Assembly: GCF_904848585.1 (NCBI RefSeq)
Contig: NZ_CAJHCR010000018.1
Span: forward strand, 91,556 to 155,555
Source of the DNA: Paraburkholderia kirstenboschensis
Lineage (GTDB): Bacteria; Pseudomonadota; Gammaproteobacteria; Burkholderiales; Burkholderiaceae
Reading direction: 5' to 3'
Length of the DNA: 64,000 bases
Position numbers and translations under genes: made by a program. This document shows positions 61,312 through 64,000 of the stretch, piece after piece (the stretch's first letter is position 1; every line of letters starts with the position of its first letter). The notes beneath the pieces were generated by a model. It was not told the DNA's origin, ran no database searches, and worked only from the letters and a program-made list of their open reading frames with translations.

Positions 61312-62202
61312 TTATGCGGCTTCGCCTCTCTGAGCTGCGACCCAGTTCTTTTCGAACGTCATGGGGCTGACGTAATTGAGCGTCGAGTGTAACCGGCATG
61401 CATTGTAAAAACCCAGCCAGTCAATTACCTCATCCATCGCGGCACGCCGCGTGGCGAAATGTCTTCCATGCATACGTGCGACCTTCAGCGAACCCCACAG
61501 ACTTTCGGTCGGCGCATTATCCCAACAATCGCCGCGTCGGCTCATCGACGAACGCATGCCATAGGCCTTCAACGTGTGCTGAAACAGGCCGCTGCAATAC
61601 TGGCTACCCCTGTCGCTATGCACGATTACGCCGGAGTCAGGGCGTCGCCGGAACCACGCCATGCGCAATGCGTCCGTGACCAGTTCGGCCTTCATGTGCG
61701 GCTGCATCGACCAGCCAACCACCTGCCGACTGAACAGGTCGATGATGACCGCGAGGTACACCCAGCCCTCGGCCGTCGCCAGATACGTGATGTCGGTTGT
61801 CCAGGTCTGGTTAGGCGCTGTGGCAGTGAAATTGCGCTCCAGCAGATTTGGCGCAACCGGCAAATCGTGGTTCGAGTTTGTCGTCGCGACGTACTTGCGC
61901 TTGTGGCGGGCTCGAATGCCGTGCTGCGCCATCAGCTTGCGAACCCGCTCCTTGCCCACGCGTACACCACGTGCGAGCAGTTCCTTCCACATGCGCGGCC
62001 AGCCGTATTCGCCCTTGACCTGTATGTGAATGGCCTTGATGTTTGCGAGCAATGCATCGTTACTCACGCGGCTTCGGTGAGGCTTGTCCTGTACGCTGCG
62101 TCGCTGGCGCTGATGATATCCGCTGGGACTGACTTCCAGCACTTCAGATAGCACCGAGACTGGCCAGTGGCGTCGATTACGCTCAATGAATGCGTACTTC
62201 AC
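61312..62202 (-). CDS. IS3-family transposase OrfB (DDE catalytic part)
   Basis: 296 residues. An IS3 HTH_21 region (KAIHIQVKGEYGWPRMWKELLARG) is followed by the integrase core. Catalytic residues: Asp in TWTTDITYLATAEGW, Asp in VIVHSDRGSQYCS and Glu in NAPTESLWGSLKVA. It is normally made as an OrfAB fusion by a -1 frameshift near 62232-62238. Intact and probably active. Confidence 0.93.
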   Translation of the reverse strand: MKYAFIERNRRHWPVSVLSEVLEVSPSGYHQRQRRSVQDKPHRSRVSNDALLANIKAIHIQVKGEYGWPRMWKELLARGVRVGKERVRKLMAQHGIRARHKRKYVATTNSNHDLPVAPNLLERNFTATAPNQTWTTDITYLATAEGWVYLAVIIDLFSRQVVGWSMQPHMKAELVTDALRMAWFRRRPDSGVIVHSDRGSQYCSGLFQHTLKAYGMRSSMSRRGDCWDNAPTESLWGSLKVARMHGRHFATRRAAMDEVIDWLGFYNACRLHSTLNYVSPMTFEKNWVAAQRGEAA

Positions 62203-62495
62203 ATCGACTCCCTGGCAAAGTACGCGGCGGCTTTTTTTAAAATGTCGCGCTCCATCTTCAGGCGAGCTACTTCGGCACGCAGCCGCGCCAGCTCCATCTG
62301 TTCCGGGCTCACAGGCTTCGTGCCTGCGCCCGCCAGCTTGCCTTCCCGGTCAGCCTTCACCCAGTTGTACAGCGTCTGTTCAACCACGCCCAGTGTCGCC
62401 GCCACCGCTGCCATGCTTTGCCCGGCCTTGACCAGCCGCACCGCTTCCAGCTTGAACTCGAGCGTGTACTGCGCTCGCTTTGCCTTGCTTGTCAT
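62199..62495 (-). CDS. IS3-family transposase OrfA (DNA-binding part)
   Basis: 98 residues. The helix-turn-helix is in YTLEFKLEAVRLVKAGQSMAAVAATLGVVEQTLYNWVK. The C-terminal leucine-zipper-like helix is MELARLRAEVARLKMERDILKKAAAYFA. It binds the IS ends and is fused to OrfB by frameshifting. Confidence 0.93.
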   Translation of the reverse strand: MTSKAKRAQYTLEFKLEAVRLVKAGQSMAAVAATLGVVEQTLYNWVKADREGKLAGAGTKPVSPEQMELARLRAEVARLKMERDILKKAAAYFARESM

Positions 62496-62750
62496 CGTTC
62501 TTCTCCTTGCTTGAGTTTACCTGCTCAGCAAGGGATTCGTTTTTCGGGGGCAAGCTCAGAATGATGTGGCTTGTCATTCTGTGGTGCGTAGGGTTTGCCG
62601 CTGCAATGCTGACCGCGCTCCCATTCCGTCTTCTTGTCGCAGCCGCGATGAACTGATGGACGGACGTCGCGTCGGAGAGAGTTCCGTCGCGACCACGATG
62701 CCCGCCCGAGGCGTTTGCCAAAAATTGAGCTGTTGCCCCTCAGTACCGCA

Positions 62751-63302
62751 TCAGGCTGAAACCGGATTTCCCTGAAGTTCCCACACGTTGGCAGGCGGGG
62801 CGTTTCGCCAGACAGTGCAAACCCTGCGCCAGACAAAACCCGCAGGCGCCGCAAATGGAGCGCGTAGCCGGTATGAGAACTGGACGAGGCGGCGCGCCTG
62901 GTCTACACGCAAAACATCAGTCAGCGCTTCCACTGTTGGGCGCACAATCCCGGCCGGCAATGACCTGAAGGGCAAGCCCGACACGACTACCGTTTTCTGA
63001 GGAAGATCGTGTAGCACAGAGACATTTTCGTGGAATGCGCCGGCGACCACCTGAGCATGAGGAAACCGCGCGTGCAGGCCGTCAGCGAGTTGCTCCGACA
63101 GTTCGAATACAACCAGACGCGCCTCTGGATTACGATTCGCGAGTGCCTGGGTAATGGCGCCTGTTCCCCCACCCACTTCGACGATAGCGTCAAAAGCCTC
63201 CGCCCCATCAGCCATGGCAGCGGCGAGATATCGGGAAGACGGTGCAATAGCGCCGACAGACATAGGATCCTGCAACCAATGCCTAAGAAATTTAGCTTTC
63301 AC
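62751..63302 (-). CDS. SAM-dependent methyltransferase, phospholipid N-methyltransferase (PmtA)-like
   Basis: 183 residues. The opening FLRHWLQDPMSVGAIAPSSRYLAAAM is characteristic of Burkholderia PmtA-type or rRNA-adenine-methyltransferase-like proteins. SAM motif I is VEVGGGTGAITQALA, followed by VVFELSEQLADGLHARFP and a family-like SGLPFRSLPAGIV. These enzymes methylate phosphatidylethanolamine, though many members are only inferred. It seems complete. It is alone between the IS3 element and the IS5-type relic, without an obvious operon partner. Confidence 0.85.
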   Translation of the reverse strand: MKAKFLRHWLQDPMSVGAIAPSSRYLAAAMADGAEAFDAIVEVGGGTGAITQALANRNPEARLVVFELSEQLADGLHARFPHAQVVAGAFHENVSVLHDLPQKTVVVSGLPFRSLPAGIVRPTVEALTDVLRVDQARRLVQFSYRLRAPFAAPAGFVWRRVCTVWRNAPPANVWELQGNPVSA

Positions 63303-63773
63303 GTTAGTCGAAAAGGGTAAAGGAGCGCATAGCCGTCGCGCCTATACATCACTGTGCGCCGCCAGGCACATTGGACGGCAACGGACGAGGTAGACCTCGG
63401 GCGGTCGCTATCACTCTCAGCACCGAAACGTCCGCAACCACGACGCGAAAACACCGCGAGCGCGCCCTTGTCGATGCGCCGTTGGCAGATCCTTGCCGCC
63501 ACTCACCGACTTCGCTGTGAAAAAGAGAGCCGGCCTGAGCCGGCTCGAAAGGTGGTTCCATTTGCCCACATCAGGCGCGTGGAACCGGCGGGGATCATTG
63601 TGATAACACCACGTCGACGAAATCAGAATAGGCGGATAGACCCACAAAAACCATTCTACGAACCGGTTGCGGCAGTCCTTCGTGAGCGTAGTGCTCTTAT
63701 ACGTGTGTATATCGTCGATGTGGTGACGGGAAGGTTCTGCCTTAGCAGGGGTCCCGCAAGTAGTTACCATCAA
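63303..63773. other. Intergenic region with repeat copy C
   Basis: About 470 bases. Several long frames exist on both strands but none is protein-like. The repeat at 63651-63729 and the IS5-type relic to the right are the only supported features. Confidence 0.5.
63651..63729 (+). repeat. Dispersed repeat, copy C
   Basis: CCATTCTACGAAC, 34 bases, TATACGTGTGTAT, then TGACGG after a spacer six bases longer than in copies A and B. Confidence 0.7.
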
Positions 63774-63792
63774 TCAGTCATACGCAGGTACA
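63767..63792 (-). repeat. Dispersed repeat, half-copy D, joined to the IS5-type relic
   Basis: The 26 bases on the minus strand match the right-hand block of copy B in 20 of 26 positions (core TGCGTATGAC). The left block is missing, replaced by transposase sequence, so the IS relic broke or captured this copy. It faces copy C in inverted orientation. Confidence 0.55.
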
Positions 63793-64000
63793 AGGCTACC
63801 ATGAGGCTGACCACGCCGAGCGATTTCGGTTGCAATGCCGGCGGCGTGCAGTGGACGTCGATACTTGTCGTGGTCGTAGCCCCTGTCGCCCTGAACGACC
63901 CGAGGCTTCGATAGTGGTCTGCCACGCTTGCCGCCGATCGGCGGGATTGCCTCGACCAGCGCTTGAAGTTGAGTGACGTCGTTACGGTTGGCGCCGGTCA
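63774..64000 (-). pseudogene. IS5-family transposase fragment, truncated at its 3' end and by the window edge
   Basis: On the minus strand the frame reads TGANRNDVTQLQALVEAIPP, then KRGRPLSKPRVVQGDRGYDHDKYRRPLHAAGIATEIARRG, the DDE core of IS5-family transposases (catalytic Asp in GDRGYD). After GQPHGS it departs into LVPAYD and stops at 63774, where IS5 proteins continue to a conserved WVVERT-type end with the last catalytic Glu. So the C-terminus is missing; the N-terminus lies beyond base 64000. Confidence 0.75.

Larger units (their letters stand above)
61272..62558 (-). mobile_element. IS3-family insertion sequence, complete, 1287 bp, with 3-bp target duplication
   Basis: Imperfect terminal inverted repeats of 27 bp begin TGACCTTGCCC at the left and TGAGCTTGCCC (complement) at the right, ending with ACGAATCCC on both sides. 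The target GAA is duplicated at 61269-61271 and 62559-62561. OrfA and OrfB are intact and overlap, and a run of seven A on the coding strand (62238-62232) gives an A6G-type slippery site for the -1 frameshift that makes OrfAB. Perfect duplication and open frames suggest a fairly recent insertion. Confidence 0.88.
61226..62656 (+). pseudogene. Small cyd-operon membrane-protein gene (DUF2474/CydX-like) split by the IS3 element
   Basis: A strong GGAGG precedes ATG 61226. The first 16 codons (MPQKTEHWSRLYGTRM) run into the IS at 61272. Removing the IS and one GAA target copy restores a 46-codon frame whose second part, MWLVILWCVGFAAAMLTALP, is a membrane helix, ending at 62656. Position right after cydB and the single-helix design fit DUF2474/CydX-like oxidase accessory proteins. 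The upstream cydAB was already reduced to a relic. Confidence 0.65.

Noticed and set aside
63354..63914. 186-codon plus-strand frame at the right end
   Set aside because: Runs antisense through the IS5-type relic and through the repeat; composition is not protein-like.
1..64000. CRISPR arrays, rRNA and tRNA genes, prophage modules
   Set aside because: No regularly spaced direct repeats, no rRNA-like blocks, no cloverleaf sequences and no phage genes were found on reading; a dedicated scan with a tRNA finder would settle the tRNA point.

Overview
The window looks like chromosomal DNA of a Burkholderiaceae bacterium, most likely Paraburkholderia, Caballeronia or a relative. The evidence is the high GC content, two DUF4148 proteins, a relic of a Burkholderia-type porin, several RND and MFS transporters, and very dense minus-strand operons. 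No rRNA, tRNA, CRISPR array or replication origin was seen. Function calls come from reading the translated sequence by eye; no database search was run.

Layout. 1-8.1 kb: the end of a DeoR regulator, then a minus-strand amide/amino-acid operon (solute-binding protein, fused permease-ATPase, FmdA-type amidase, an AraC regulator fused in one frame to a second FmdA amidase, RidA). 8.1-16.3 kb: a CzcCBA-type metal efflux operon with its two-component system. 16.3-24.8 kb: SDR, DUF4148, a GntR / gamma-glutamyltransferase / MFS set, threonine aldolase and a chemoreceptor. 25-33.6 kb: a TetR regulator, a monooxygenase-fold protein, a second DUF4148, and a plus-strand RND tripartite pump closed by a clear terminator. 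33.7-44.8 kb: an eight-gene minus-strand catabolic operon built on a CoxMSL-type molybdenum hydroxylase, divergent from two MFS transporters. 45-49.5 kb: periplasmic catalase with its ankyrin partner and an EAL protein. 49.7-54.9 kb: Tat-exported IorAB-type molybdenum hydroxylase with HiPIP and an aldo/keto reductase, HxlR, and a truncated FMN reductase. 55-60.8 kb: a CWB2-like secreted protein and a three-subunit FAD sugar/polyol dehydrogenase with triheme cytochrome. 60.8-64 kb: a decay zone with porin and cytochrome bd relics, an intact IS3 element inside a small gene, a methyltransferase, and an IS5-type relic at the edge.

Main observations. (1) One open frame joins a complete AraC-type regulator to a complete acetamidase/formamidase, beside a free amidase and a transporter. 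(2) One palindrome, ATCGTCA-NN-TGACGAT with variants, occurs at the tetR promoter, before the molybdenum-hydroxylase operon, before its divergent MFS gene, and upstream of the chemoreceptor, suggesting a TetR regulon; the tetR and MFS leaders are also homologous. (3) A short intergenic repeat with a constant 34-nt internal spacing occurs three times, plus two partial copies, between 54.9 and 63.8 kb. (4) The cytochrome bd relic and the IS-split small gene after it record at least two rounds of gene loss.
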